From positions 65,580,001 through 65,644,000 of the forward strand of contig JAQMRL010000006.1 in NCBI GenBank assembly GCA_035578175.1: a stretch of DNA of 64,000 bases, in the 5' to 3' direction. Source of the stretch: Catonia carolina. Lineage: Eukaryota; Arthropoda; Insecta; Hemiptera; Achilidae. A program made the position numbers and the translations under genes. Positions 9,302-18,990 of this stretch are shown one piece after another; position 1 is the stretch's first letter, and each line of letters begins with the position of its first letter. Under the pieces are notes generated by a model, which did no database searches, was not told the origin of the DNA, and worked only from the letters and a program-made list of their open reading frames with translations.

Positions 9302-10594
9302 GGTGTATGGTGGGAGCCTAACCACCTCATCTCATGCAGGCCACTATTTAAGGAGCTTCAATTTCTTACAGTTCCCTCACTGTACATTTTTCAGGTGATA
9401 ATGTGTGTTAAATAAAATACTTTAATGCTAAATTTAATAACCATTATTATAACAAGGAACAGAAACGATTACTATGTGGCTAACTACAACAATAAAATTG
9501 TTTGAACAAAACCTATATATGCGGGGAGAAAATACATCAATAAATTATCAGTTTTCGTTTCAGATGATATGTCAGTTAAAATTGATGTGTAAACATCAAA
9601 CTGAAACTGAACTGCCCATTATAAGTTCAGTTTTCAGTTGAAACAGTTGTATGTACCAAAGCTTTAGTTAATTTCTCAAATCTATCATACCTGATGTCAT
9701 CAAATAACAAATTTGTAACTGAGTTTATTAAATTATGTCGCAGTTTTCCATATCTGTGGAATAATAAAGACTCAAGTTACAATAATACATTCAAACGAGA
9801 AGATTCGATAATAAGTTGTAATTAGGTAGGTACTTATAAAGAATACGAGTAATTTGCTACAAAGAGAATGGTGCTATTAAAAATGAGACAGGGATTGTTT
9901 TTTTTTGTAACCACCTTTTTACTCCAATTTCATCTCTGTCTCCTTTGGTTTGTTACTAATGACAGCCCAACTGTATTACGGTTGGGCTGTTGAACTATGA
10001 TTTTTTTGTACATTATCGTTCAGTTTTAATGTGAACAGAAAACCCATTTTTATTCGTGTTAAAATAATAATTAATCAGTATAAAAATTCATGAAGTAAAC
10101 GTCTTTAAAACAACAGGGTTGCCATAATAACAATTGTGTGAACATTTCGTATTCTATAATTTAATATGCGAAGGCAAATTTGATCACACATGAAGACTTT
10201 CAACTGATTTTAAAGTGAAGAAATATATTAAAGAGTTATAGCAAGAGAAGATTAATAATTTACGTAAATTTGGTCGGTATAATATAGTATATATCTTAAA
10301 TAATATGTAACTGAGAGACGTAATGTAATTATTTTAAAAAATCGTAAATTTTAATAATTTCAAATTAATTAATTATTTACCTCTTAACCAGTTATGTGTA
10401 TGATTAAAATACACGCCTTGTACCGATTATTATTATTAATAAAAGATTTAAAAACATTTTCCAAAGTCGTTTGTTAATGCTAATAATAATTAGTAATTCG
10501 TGATACTTAAAGGTACTTAATTATAATACATATAAAGCATAGTTTTACAGAATTTCAGGTAATTAAATTTAAAGCGTGTCAATTTGGGTTAAAT
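9302..10594. other. Non-coding part of the segmental duplication
   Basis: AT-rich sequence, collinear with about 49115-50945 from 9370 onward. No ORF is recognised. ACAGCCCAAC...GTTGGGCTGT at about 9962-9990 is a hairpin that is broken in the other copy. 9302-9365 has no counterpart in copy 2. Confidence 0.7.
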
Positions 10595-10602
10595 TTATCT
10601 GA

Positions 10603-10652
10603 AGCAAAATGGTTCAAATTGGTTTGGTGTCCTATAAGTAAACAATTACCAT
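10603..10652. repeat. 50-bp inverted extension of the left end
   Basis: AGCAAAATGGTTCAAATTGG and the next 30 bases repeat, in inverted orientation, the outermost 50 bp of the left arm. The left terminus can therefore fold into a perfect-looking hairpin with a loop of about 6 nt (near 10650). The right terminus has no such extension. Confidence 0.85.
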
Positions 10653-11077
10653 CTGGGTATTTGTTTACTTATAGGACACCAAACCAATTTGAACCATTTT
10701 GCTTATAATCGATACTTTTTTGTATGCTGAATCCGAATATGAAATTAGTTTTGCGCGCAAACAACTGTGGAATTAGTTATAAGCCCTTTTATTTCATTTA
10801 CCAACATAACCTCACTTTCCCGCAACGTTCTCAATTTATCTCGTGATATATATATTTATGTATACATTTTTGGCATACAGAATATATATATTGATAGTAA
10901 TGTTAATATATATTGATCAATAAACATGAATAAATATAACGTAAATATATAAACAACGTAAATACTGTGAAAACGTAAAATGATATACTAGTGTAATGAC
11001 GTCATGCAGTAGAATGGTTTCATTAGTATGACGTCATTACAAGCGGCCTCAAAAATTAACATTAACCGAGTAGGTTA
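10653..11077 (+). repeat. Left long inverted repeat
   Basis: It is complementary to 16608-17029 with moderate divergence. Shared landmarks are GACACCAAACCAATTTGAAC, GCTGAATCCGAATATGAAAT, GCGCGCAAAC, CATAACCTCACTTTCCCGC and paired TGACGTCAT motifs near 11000 and 11030. Confidence 0.88.
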
Positions 11078-12057
11078 GCGGTTGGTACGGGCTTTATCGG
11101 TTTTTACGGGCGTTTATATTTGCACATAACAAACGATAACCTATTCAACATTAGCTCATTTAGCGTAGGTTATCGGTTGTTACGGGCGTTTATATTTGCA
11201 CATAACAAACGATAACCTATTCAACATTAGCTCATTTAGCGTAGGTTATCGGTTGTTACGGGCGTTTATATTTGCACATAACAAACGATAACCTATTCAA
11301 CATTAGCTCATTTAGCGTAGGTTATCGGTTGTTACGGGCGTTTATATTTGCACATAACAACCGATAACCTACTCTAAATGAGCTAATGTTGAATAGGTTA
11401 TCGGTTGTTATGTGCAAATATAAACGCCCGTAACAACCGATAACCTACGCTAAATGAGCTAATGTTGAATAGGTTATCGGTTGTTATGTGCAAATATAAA
11501 CGCCCGTAACAACCGATAACCTACGCTAAATGAACTAATGTTGAATAGGTTATCGTTTGTTATGTGCAAATATAAACGCCCGTAACAACCGATAACCTAC
11601 TCTAAATGAGCTAATGTTGAATAGGTTATCGGTTGTTATGTGCAAATATAAACGCCCGTAACAACCGATAACCTACGCTAAATGAGCTAATGTTGAATAG
11701 GTTATCGGTTGTTATGTGCAAATATAAACGCCCGTAACAACCGATAACCTACGCTAAATGAGCTAATGTTGAATAGGTTATCGGTTGTTATGTGCAAATA
11801 TAAACGCCCGTAACAACCGATAACCTACTCTAATTTAGCTAATGTTGGATAGGTTATCGGTTCTTATGTGCAAATATAAACGCCCGTGACAACCGATAAC
11901 CTACTCTAAATGAGCTAAAGTTGGATAGGTTATCGGTTGTTATGTGCAAATATAAACGCCCGTAACAACCGATAACCTACTCTAATTGAGCTAATGTTGG
12001 ATAGGTTATCGTTTGTTATGTGCAAATATAAACGCCCGTAACAACCGATAACCTACT
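11071..12057. repeat. Array of 76-bp units with an orientation switch
   Basis: TAGGTTATCGGTTGTTA starts recur exactly every 76 bp at 11166, 11242 and 11318 in one orientation. In the reverse orientation the marker recurs at 11394, 11470, 11546, 11622, 11698, 11774, 11850, 11926 and 12002. A degenerate longer unit precedes them at 11071. Each unit holds a 17-bp dyad (TAGGTTATCGGTTGTTA and its complement) around CGGGCGTTTATATTTGCAC, so units can fold individually. Units near the centre are almost identical and outer ones diverge. Confidence 0.92.
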
Positions 12058-12266
12058 GGGCGAGTGCGCATCTGACGCTTGTGTAGTCAAGGTGTGCTCC
12101 GTTTCTAAAAGTTTGCTAGGCGTTGCCTAGCAACCGTTTTTATTTGTTGATTGTTGTTCACATATTGTGTTGTTGTGTTATTGTGTGACTGTTTGTGTGC
12201 GTTTGGTATTTAATTAACATTTATTTTATTCATATTTATTATATATAAACTATTTATTTGTGTTCG
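12058..12266 (+). promoter_or_regulatory. LINE 5' UTR and probable internal promoter
   Basis: The first 209 bp begin GGGCGAGTGCGCATCTGACG and contain CGTTGCCTAGCAAC, a perfect dyad. Jockey-group LINEs use internal RNA polymerase II promoters at their 5' end, so promoter function is inferred from position. No TATA box lies upstream. Confidence 0.5.
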
Positions 12267-13562
12267 ATGGAAGAAAGCTTCCCCAAACGGAAGCGTCGGA
12301 AGGAGGGTCTTCCCGTCATTCTGGAAGACTCTTCCGACGACTACAAAGCGTCGCAGACCGTCAATGAAGAGAAATCTGCTCCAGAGGCAGTTACCTCTGC
12401 TGATGTAATGGACCAGGCTCCTCCACCTACGCCTGCGTCGAATGCTGGTAAATCACGTATCCCGCCGCTGGTATTTAAGGCCCCTGGCAATTGGGCCCAG
12501 CTGTCCCGCCTAGTCGGCAAGGCGGTCAGTAATAAGATTTCAGTGACCTCTAAGGGGTCAACCTATATGTTATTTGCAAAGTCGGCGGAGGATTTTCACG
12601 CCGTTCGCAAGTTATTCATCGCGAACGGCGTGTATTTTCACACGTACCACTCCGCCGAACCAGACGAAGTGAAGGTCGCTATTAAGGGCCTTCACTATTC
12701 CCATGACCCCGCCGACATAAAGGGTGCCCTTGAAGCGGCGGGATACCGAGTTAATCATGTGCAGCCCATAAAAGGCCGGGGTGGGCACAATTTAAATGTG
12801 TTTCTGGTGAAGTTACAGAAAACCAGTAACGTTTCTGAAATCTATAAAATTGATAATCTTTTTCACGTGGCCGTCACTGTGGCCCCCTTTAAACCAAGAC
12901 CTGGGTTGCCACAGTGTTACAACTGTCAGCGTTTCGGCCACGCTTCAGTTAACTGTGCGCATGCTCCTCGCTGTGTCAAATGCGGCGGGGAACATGACGC
13001 GAAAGTCTGCAATAAGCAGCAGGACGAAAGCCCTGTCTGCTGTAACTGCAGAGGTGCCCACCCTGCGAATTATAGGGGGTGCCCTGCGCACAAGAAGCTT
13101 TTAGCTGTGCGCAGGGAGAAACATCAGGCCCCCCAGCCAACTCCATCGGCTTCGGCTGCACAAGGTACAACGACGTCCGAGCCCGTAGCGTCCCCGGACT
13201 CAGAAGCGGCACGCACGCCCCCAACTCAGAAAACGTCGTATAAGAAAACCATATACGTAACAAAAAAACAAACCCCGCGTGCTCCCATCAAGCCCAACCC
13301 TATCCCTCAGGCACAGCCCTTTCCACTGGCACCATCAAAACCAGTGTTTAACTTCAGCAGCGCTTCTGAGTTCCCCCCTCTTCCGACACCGGCCTCAAAA
13401 CCGATCGCTTCAGCACCTAGTGCCAACCCTCTAGTCGATCTGCTAACGTCGACCAAATTTATTACTTGGGCGATTTCGACGTTGCAGAAATTGTCCAGCG
13501 CCACTTCTATACAGGATGTAATCGCCACTGTGATCTCCAGCCTTCCCGCACTTCTGGTGTAA
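12267..13562 (+). CDS. LINE ORF1, gag-like RNA-binding protein
   Basis: The protein is 431 residues from the first ATG (MEESFPKRKRRKEG), and the upstream in-frame codons lack ATG. The N-terminus is basic and nuclear-localisation-like. A central PRE_C2HC-type domain spans about residues 100-215 (GLHYSHDPADIKGALEAAGY...VAPFKPRPGLPQ). Three zinc knuckles follow at about 217-275: CYNCQRFGHASVNC, CVKCGGEHDAKVC and CCNCRGAHPANYRGC. The C-terminus is Pro/Ala-rich. This layout is the hallmark of Jockey-clade ORF1 proteins, which bind the LINE RNA and form the RNP. The stop codon overlaps the ORF2 start as TAATG. Confidence 0.93.
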   Translation: MEESFPKRKRRKEGLPVILEDSSDDYKASQTVNEEKSAPEAVTSADVMDQAPPPTPASNAGKSRIPPLVFKAPGNWAQLSRLVGKAVSNKISVTSKGSTYMLFAKSAEDFHAVRKLFIANGVYFHTYHSAEPDEVKVAIKGLHYSHDPADIKGALEAAGYRVNHVQPIKGRGGHNLNVFLVKLQKTSNVSEIYKIDNLFHVAVTVAPFKPRPGLPQCYNCQRFGHASVNCAHAPRCVKCGGEHDAKVCNKQQDESPVCCNCRGAHPANYRGCPAHKKLLAVRREKHQAPQPTPSASAAQGTTTSEPVASPDSEAARTPPTQKTSYKKTIYVTKKQTPRAPIKPNPIPQAQPFPLAPSKPVFNFSSASEFPPLPTPASKPIASAPSANPLVDLLTSTKFITWAISTLQKLSSATSIQDVIATVISSLPALLV

Positions 13563-16234
13563 TGCCGTTCACGGTAGTTACGTGGAATTGCGCAGGCATC
13601 GCCCGGCGGAAAAACGATCTTCGACGCTTCCTAGAGGATCATGACGTGGATGTAGTACTCTTACAAGAGACTCATCTTGTTCCCACAGTAACTTTCAGGA
13701 TTGCCCCGTACATCGTTTATAGGTCTGACCGTATAGCGGCTGTCGCTAGTGGCGGTGTCGCTATACTGGTCCATCGACGCCATACGCATCATCTACTGCA
13801 GTATCCTCCGATACCACTCCTTGAGTCTCTCGCGGTTATTGTTCCTATTAACTCAGTTCCGATTACTTTTGTTTCATTATATAGGCCTCATTCTAGTGAT
13901 GACTATCACCCCACTGCTCTTGCGTCTTTGTTCGCCCTTCAACATCCTTTGTTTGTTGGCGGTGACTGGAATTCGAAGCATCGTGATTTGGGATGTCGTA
14001 GTACTGCTAGGGCCGGTACTACGCTCCTAAGGTTTCTCGATCAATCTGATCTACCTTTTGCCTTACACGTTCCTGACTCTCCAACCCGGATTTCCCCAGT
14101 TTCTAATCGACCCTCCAATGTCCTAGACTTTGGAATTTCTGTTTCACTGCCTCTCCTTCCGGACACGCTCGTTATCAATGATCTAGATTCGGATCACCTT
14201 CCTGTCCTTTTTTCATTTCTTCCTCCGACTCTCCGACGTCGTCGTCCCCCTTCTATCACCAGGACCTCCTGGAAAGATTTTCATTCCGATCTAGATCGTG
14301 CCCTACCCCCTCAACCGCCAACAATAGTCTCTACTGCCCAACTGGATTTCCATGCAGCCTCTCTCTCGACGACTATTCAGCGTAGCCTCCGAGCCTCAAC
14401 TCGCACCTTCCCTCCAGCCACACGCTCCGCCCTCCCTCCTGAAGTACGAGCCGCAATAGCGGATCGGCGACGATGCCGTCGGCTGTGGCAACTCACTCGG
14501 GACCCGCGCCATCGCACTCTGTTTAACAGAGCTGTGGCTAGGTGCCGGTTCCTTGTGAATGAACATAGCCGTCGAGGATGGGAGGAATACCTGACCACCG
14601 TACAAGATTCTGGTGCTCCTTGGAGCGCTACACGACGCCTTTTGGGAAAGCAGCGGTCCCACCACCCGCTGAATTCACCTGGAGGACTGGTTTTTTCGGC
14701 GGGTGAGATTGCTGAAAGGTTCGCCTCGCACTTCGAGTCCCACTTCACACTGAACGCCACTCCTTCAAACCCAGCGCACGAACGAATTGTTGGCAAAATG
14801 GTCAACACTACTCTTTCCGACCCGACACCCCTTCATCTGGCACCGTTCACTGAAGATGATCTGTCCGATGTGATACGCTGCCTCAATCCAAAGAAAGCCC
14901 CTGGCCCGGATGATATCACTGGGAAGGTGTTACTTAATTCTCCTCCGAGGATTAAAGCACACCTCCTCCAGATTTTCAATGCAGTGCTTTCTCTGCAACA
15001 TTTCCCTTCGTACTGGAAAACTTCCAGAGTCATAGTTATTCTGAAGCCTTTTAAATCTCCATCTGATCCGGCCAATTATCGCCCAATTTCTCTTCTGCCA
15101 CTATTCTCAAAACTGTTTGAACGACTCCTGCTATCGCGGCTTCGAACAGCTATAGACCCGGTCCTCCGTCCGGAGCAGTTTGGCTTTCGGCGGGGGCACT
15201 CGACCACTCTTCAGCTCCTTCGTGTTGTCACCGACATCTTGGATTCTTGGAACACCAGGCGCGATACAACGGCAGTGCTTCTCGACTTTCGAGCGGCATT
15301 CGATCGTGTGTGGCACCTGGGTCTCCTGTATAAACTTTCTCTTATTTTTCCTCCCCCGTTAGTGCGTCTCATGCACTCATATCTGATCGGCAGACAATTT
15401 TTTGTCTCTCCGTCCTCCCCTGGGCTCCGTAATGCCGCTTCTTCTAGTATTAGGCCCGTCTCTGCAGGAGTTCCCCAAGGATCGGTTCTTGGGCCGGTCC
15501 TCTACCTTATCTATGCCAATGATTTCCCACTGGAGCCCGGCATCCGCGCTGGTGTCTATGCCGACGACATAATATTCTATAGGTCTAGCCCCAGTCTCAA
15601 ATTCAATGCGAATAAGCTTCAGTGCCAGATTCGACTCCTTGTGGAGTGGTGCGACAGGTGGAAGTTATCCCTGAACCCCACGAAGTGCGAGGCCATCTGC
15701 TTCACTAGAAGGCAGAGGATGCCCGACCAGCTGGAGATTTCCGGACATCAACTACGGTGGGCCACTCATGTGCAATACTTGGGGGTGACACTGGATAGGC
15801 GCCTCACGTTCAACAAGTTTGTCTCAGACAAGATACGCATGAGCAGAATCCTCTTCTTCACCCTGGGTGCTCTCCTACGTTCCACTTCCCTGAACAAGTC
15901 TCTCAAGCTCCTTATTTACACGGCCATCATTCGATCAACTCTACTGTACGGCTCACCTGTTTGGTGGCCTTTACTATCCCCATCTAACAAAGTCCGTTTT
16001 CAAAGATTCCAGAATAGGGTCCTACGATCTATCTCTGGGTACCACTATAAAATCCCCAACTCTATTGTTCAGGAGCTTCTTCCTCTCCCTACAATCGAGG
16101 ACTACATCCGCAACACCTCAAGGAAGCTGCACGACGGAGGTGTTGTTTCTCAATACCCCAGCATTAATTCCATCTATGCTACACCACATCCGCCACCGGT
16201 TCTGCGAAACCTGCCGTTCCACGGCTACGTTTAA
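13562..16234 (+). CDS. LINE ORF2: endonuclease and reverse transcriptase
   Basis: The protein is 890 residues from the ATG in TAATG. The endonuclease shows Asn9 (TWNCAG), Glu36 (LLQETH), Asp135 and Asn137 (GGDWNSKH), and Asp211/His212 (SDHLP). The RT has APGPDDITGKVLL, NYRPISLLP, Asp575 (LLDFRAAFD), GVPQGSVLGPVLYLIYANDF and the YADD box at 666-669, then LGVTLDRRLTF and a thumb region ending at FHGYV. There is no RNase H, as usual for Jockey. All catalytic residues expected by eye are present. An open frame extends upstream to a TTG at 13466, but ATG 13562 starts precisely at the endonuclease. Translation is probably by termination-reinitiation at UAAUG, as described for the SART1 LINE. Confidence 0.95.
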   Translation: MPFTVVTWNCAGIARRKNDLRRFLEDHDVDVVLLQETHLVPTVTFRIAPYIVYRSDRIAAVASGGVAILVHRRHTHHLLQYPPIPLLESLAVIVPINSVPITFVSLYRPHSSDDYHPTALASLFALQHPLFVGGDWNSKHRDLGCRSTARAGTTLLRFLDQSDLPFALHVPDSPTRISPVSNRPSNVLDFGISVSLPLLPDTLVINDLDSDHLPVLFSFLPPTLRRRRPPSITRTSWKDFHSDLDRALPPQPPTIVSTAQLDFHAASLSTTIQRSLRASTRTFPPATRSALPPEVRAAIADRRRCRRLWQLTRDPRHRTLFNRAVARCRFLVNEHSRRGWEEYLTTVQDSGAPWSATRRLLGKQRSHHPLNSPGGLVFSAGEIAERFASHFESHFTLNATPSNPAHERIVGKMVNTTLSDPTPLHLAPFTEDDLSDVIRCLNPKKAPGPDDITGKVLLNSPPRIKAHLLQIFNAVLSLQHFPSYWKTSRVIVILKPFKSPSDPANYRPISLLPLFSKLFERLLLSRLRTAIDPVLRPEQFGFRRGHSTTLQLLRVVTDILDSWNTRRDTTAVLLDFRAAFDRVWHLGLLYKLSLIFPPPLVRLMHSYLIGRQFFVSPSSPGLRNAASSSIRPVSAGVPQGSVLGPVLYLIYANDFPLEPGIRAGVYADDIIFYRSSPSLKFNANKLQCQIRLLVEWCDRWKLSLNPTKCEAICFTRRQRMPDQLEISGHQLRWATHVQYLGVTLDRRLTFNKFVSDKIRMSRILFFTLGALLRSTSLNKSLKLLIYTAIIRSTLLYGSPVWWPLLSPSNKVRFQRFQNRVLRSISGYHYKIPNSIVQELLPLPTIEDYIRNTSRKLHDGGVVSQYPSINSIYATPHPPPVLRNLPFHGYV

Positions 16235-16605
16235 TTACATGTATCCCCACTGAATTCTTCTTCTTGTATGTAGCTCACCCCTCACGAAATTTACTCCCTC
16301 ACAAAAAACAAATCAAAATTTAAAAATAATAAAACAAGGCCGTACAAAATAACAAATTAAAAGAGCCGTAAAAAAAAAGGCCACTGACACATATCAAATT
16401 ATAAAGAGCCGTTAAAAAAAAAAAGGCCGTACATATACACTACACATACATTTAAAAGAGCCGCTTTTACAAATTTTCAAAATTTACACACACACTTTTT
16501 AATGTTTCTAGAAGTATCCTGCCACAAAAAATTTCTATGAGCGATCAGTTGGAAATCCCCAAGGCATCGCCAACATCAAAACTTCTACACTCGGTAGGTA
16601 GGTAG
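16235..16605 (+). other. LINE 3' UTR with GAGCCG/AAGGCCG repeats and a TAGG tail
   Basis: Three imperfect repeats built on AGAGCCG and AAGGCCGT with A tracts lie at about 16335-16455. Further on, GATCAGTTGGAAATCCCCAAG precedes CACTCGGTAGGTAGGTAG at the end. A simple-repeat tail in place of poly(A) occurs in several LINE clades. Confidence 0.7.
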
Positions 16606-16607
16606 GA

Positions 16608-17029
16608 TAACCTACTCGGTTAATAATAACTTTTGAGACCGCTTGTAATGACGTCATAAAAATTTAACCATTCTAGTGAATGACGTCATTACACTAGTAT
16701 GTCATTTTACATTATTCACAGTATTTACGTTGTTTATATATTTACGTTATTTTTATTTATGTGTATTGATCAATATCAACATTGCTATCAATATATATAT
16801 ATTCTTTTTACCAAAAATGTATACATTCATAGAAATATCACTAGTTAAATTGAGAACGTTGCGGGAAAGTGAGGTTATGTGGGTAGATCATATAAAAGGG
16901 CTTATAACTAATTCCACAGTTGTTTGCGCGCAAAACTAATTTCATATTCGGATTCAGCATACAAAAAAGTATCGATTATAAGCAAAATGGTTCAAATTGG
17001 TTTGGTGTCCTATAAGTAAACAATTACCA
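16608..17029 (-). repeat. Right long inverted repeat
   Basis: It is the complement of the left arm and ends ...AAGTAAACAATTACCA against the target duplication at 17030-17037. TGACGTCAT pairs occur at about 16649 and 16680. Confidence 0.88.
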
Positions 17030-17037
17030 TTATCTGA

Positions 17038-17580
17038 TATTATATTATTTTTGGTTGAATGAAGCTTCGCGTCTCTTTGTATAAACGCTAGGACTTTGGC
17101 GTGGTCATTTACTGTCTGAAAATTAATGCAAATTATTATTAGTAATTCTAAAACATTGTAGTGCCGAACTTCAAGTAATTAAATTTAAAAAGCGTAATCT
17201 GTGTTAAATTATTTTTGAGTGTGTACTAACTATTGGAGTAGACATTTAACTGGTAGGTACACTGTGTAATTAGCGTATAAGTTTATTCCGTTCAGATTTG
17301 TTTGCTGAAGTAGCAATACTGTAATTTTATAATCTATTGTTTGAGAAGTCGTGATTTGTGTACAATAGAAAATTATTAATTAAAAAGCGTAATGGCCATA
17401 TAGTTTAATATGATTATACTAGGAACTGCATATTAAGACAAAAACAGATTTGTTTTCAGTTGTAAAAATTAACAAGTCCATGTTAACAAAATGGATGCAT
17501 TCGTCAGTTGGTTTGTAAACTTTATGTATTAAATAATTTGTATTTTAGTCTACGATTGTTTTGATGAGTTGAATATTTTT
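17038..17580. other. Non-coding part of the segmental duplication
   Basis: AT-rich sequence, collinear with about 50946-51490. It runs from GATATTATATTATTTTTGG to the ATTATTATT tract at about 17582. No gene is seen. Confidence 0.7.
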
Positions 17581-17587
17581 CGTTATT

Positions 17588-18990
17588 ATTATTTTTTTTT
17601 TATAATTGGTTTATTATGGTCGCATCAACATTCTAAGTTTTCAGCGACCCCATTACATAAAAAACACAAATTACTTTTATGACTTCAATTATAAATTATT
17701 TTATATGAATTGCATTGTTATTTGCACTAAAATTATCTTTGAATATTTAAAAATTGTATAAAGTCTAGTGTCTTTGTGTACTGTGTGTGATTAAGGCAAT
17801 CTTTGTAATTGTCTGGTAAGTGGAATTGTCTTGTATAGTGTTCAAGGTAGGACACTCCACAAGAATATGTTTGACAGTTAATTTCGTGTTGCAGTGTCTG
17901 CAGTAAACAGAGTCGAGGTGACTGTGTCAGTTTAGTGTGACCAATTCGTAGTCGTGTAAGAGTCACTTGGTCAAGTCTGTTTTTAAAAATTTCTGGTTGT
18001 CATTCTTGAATGTCAGTCTGTACTGTGTGTAGGTTAGTTCTTAAAGTCTTCCACCACTCGTTTCAGATTATTTCAAATTTGTGTCTGAACATTTTCTGCA
18101 GATCTCGATGGGAAGACTTGTTTATCCTATTGGAGCATGTAGTGGCGCGTTTGGCTGCTCGATCGGCTGTCTCGTTCCCTTTGATACCTAGGTGGGAAGG
18201 AATCCACAGAAGAACTATTGTTTTGTCGTTTCTAGTTATTTTATGATTGACATTAATGATCTCTTGAAGTATCGGTTCATCTTGTTTGATACTCCTAAGA
18301 ATATCTAAAACACTTCTTGAATCTGACAAGATCACAAATTTTTTACAATCGGATAAAGCTATGGCTTCAAATGCTTTTTTTATTGCATATGCCTCACAAT
18401 AGAATTCTGAGGAACAATCTTGTACGTAATTTAAATAAAGACTCTTTATTTAAAATTACCACGGCACACCCGCTTCCAGAAGACGTTTTTGAGCCATCAG
18501 TGTAAATTTTCTCAAAACTTTCAAATTTATTTAGGTATTCAAGACAGAGAGTATAAAATATGGTTGGATTTGCTTCATGTTTCTTGTATTTTGTTAGGCT
18601 TAGATCAGAGGTTCCCAAACTGTGTGCCGCAAGGCCGGCCAAGTGTGCCGCGGAACTCAAGGAAAATAAATTTAATTTAATTTAAACATATCAAGTACTT
18701 AAGCTTAATCAATGGCATAAAGTAATAGGTGTGCCGCGGCAATTGGCCGTTTTTTTTATAGTGTGCCGCGGGAAAAAAAGTTTGGGAAACACTGGTTTAG
18801 ATCTACTATAGGATTTTTCATCAGCCAAGGCGGGTCTTCATATAAAGTTGATGGGATGATTGTTGGAGGTAAAGAACGGATATTTGTGAAAAATTTTGAA
18901 AAATTAGGGGAGAGGAACCAAATATGGAATATCATTTTCATTTTTCTAGGTTTTTATAACTATTTTGAAATTACTGGAATTTTATATCAA
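17588..18990 (-). pseudogene. LINE C-terminal RNase H region, degenerate
   Basis: On the minus strand PPWLMKNPIVDL (about 18840) precedes the RNase H domain. That domain shows Asp in KIYTDGSKTSSGSG, SDSRSVLDIL (about 18310) and WIPSHLGIKGNETADRAAK (about 18190), then TRLRIGHTKLTQS (about 17940) and a tail. Frames shift several times and stops occur, so it is dead. It belongs to the RNase H-bearing (I-like) LINEs but differs from the copy at 7048. An A-rich 3' end lies at about 17588-17600 in a TTA tract. A hAT MITE interrupts it at 18606-18794. Confidence 0.78.
18606..18794. mobile_element. hAT-type MITE
   Basis: This 189-bp insert has inverted ends CAGAGGTTCCCAAACT and CAGTGTTTCCCAAACT, the classic hAT terminus. 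The flanking 8-bp duplications are GCTTAGAT (18598-18605) and GTTTAGAT (18795-18802). GTGTGCCGCGG occurs three times inside. The LINE frame continues on both sides. Confidence 0.9.

Larger units (their letters stand above)
12058..16605 (+). mobile_element. Full-length Jockey-clade LINE
   Basis: This 4548-bp element has an approximately 210-bp 5' UTR, two intact overlapping ORFs and an approximately 370-bp 3' UTR ending in GGTAGGTAGGTAG instead of poly(A). It is flanked by GATAACCTACT (12047-12057 and 16606-16616), which is also part of every 76-bp unit. Base composition is far more GC-rich than its surroundings. No stop or frameshift is seen, so it is potentially active. Confidence 0.9.
10603..17029. 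mobile_element. Foldback-like element with long inverted repeats and 76-bp subrepeats
   Basis: The ends are inverted repeats of about 425 bp (10653-11077 and about 16608-17029). The 8-bp duplication TTATCTGA flanks it (10595-10602 and 17030-17037). The paralogous site near 50938 has TTATCTGA once and no insert. Between the arms lies an array of 76-bp units, some in each orientation, and a full-length LINE inserted into the array. Without the LINE the element is about 1.9 kb and encodes nothing. The architecture resembles Drosophila FB elements. A relict relative lies at 54415-55230. Confidence 0.85.

Noticed and set aside
11071..12057. CRISPR-like array of regular repeats
   Set aside because: Repeats are directly abutting 76-bp units with no variable spacers, the array switches orientation, and the context is a eukaryotic transposon.
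13466..13561. N-terminal extension of LINE ORF2 from TTG 13466
   Set aside because: It lies wholly within ORF1, lacks ATG, and the endonuclease begins exactly at ATG 13562.
14377..14808. Minus-strand frame of 143 codons inside LINE ORF2
   Set aside because: It is an antisense shadow of a GC-rich coding region with strong sense-strand conservation.
16590..16616. Telomere sequence
   Set aside because: There are only three TAGG units, at a LINE 3' end inside a transposon. This is not TTAGG tandem DNA.
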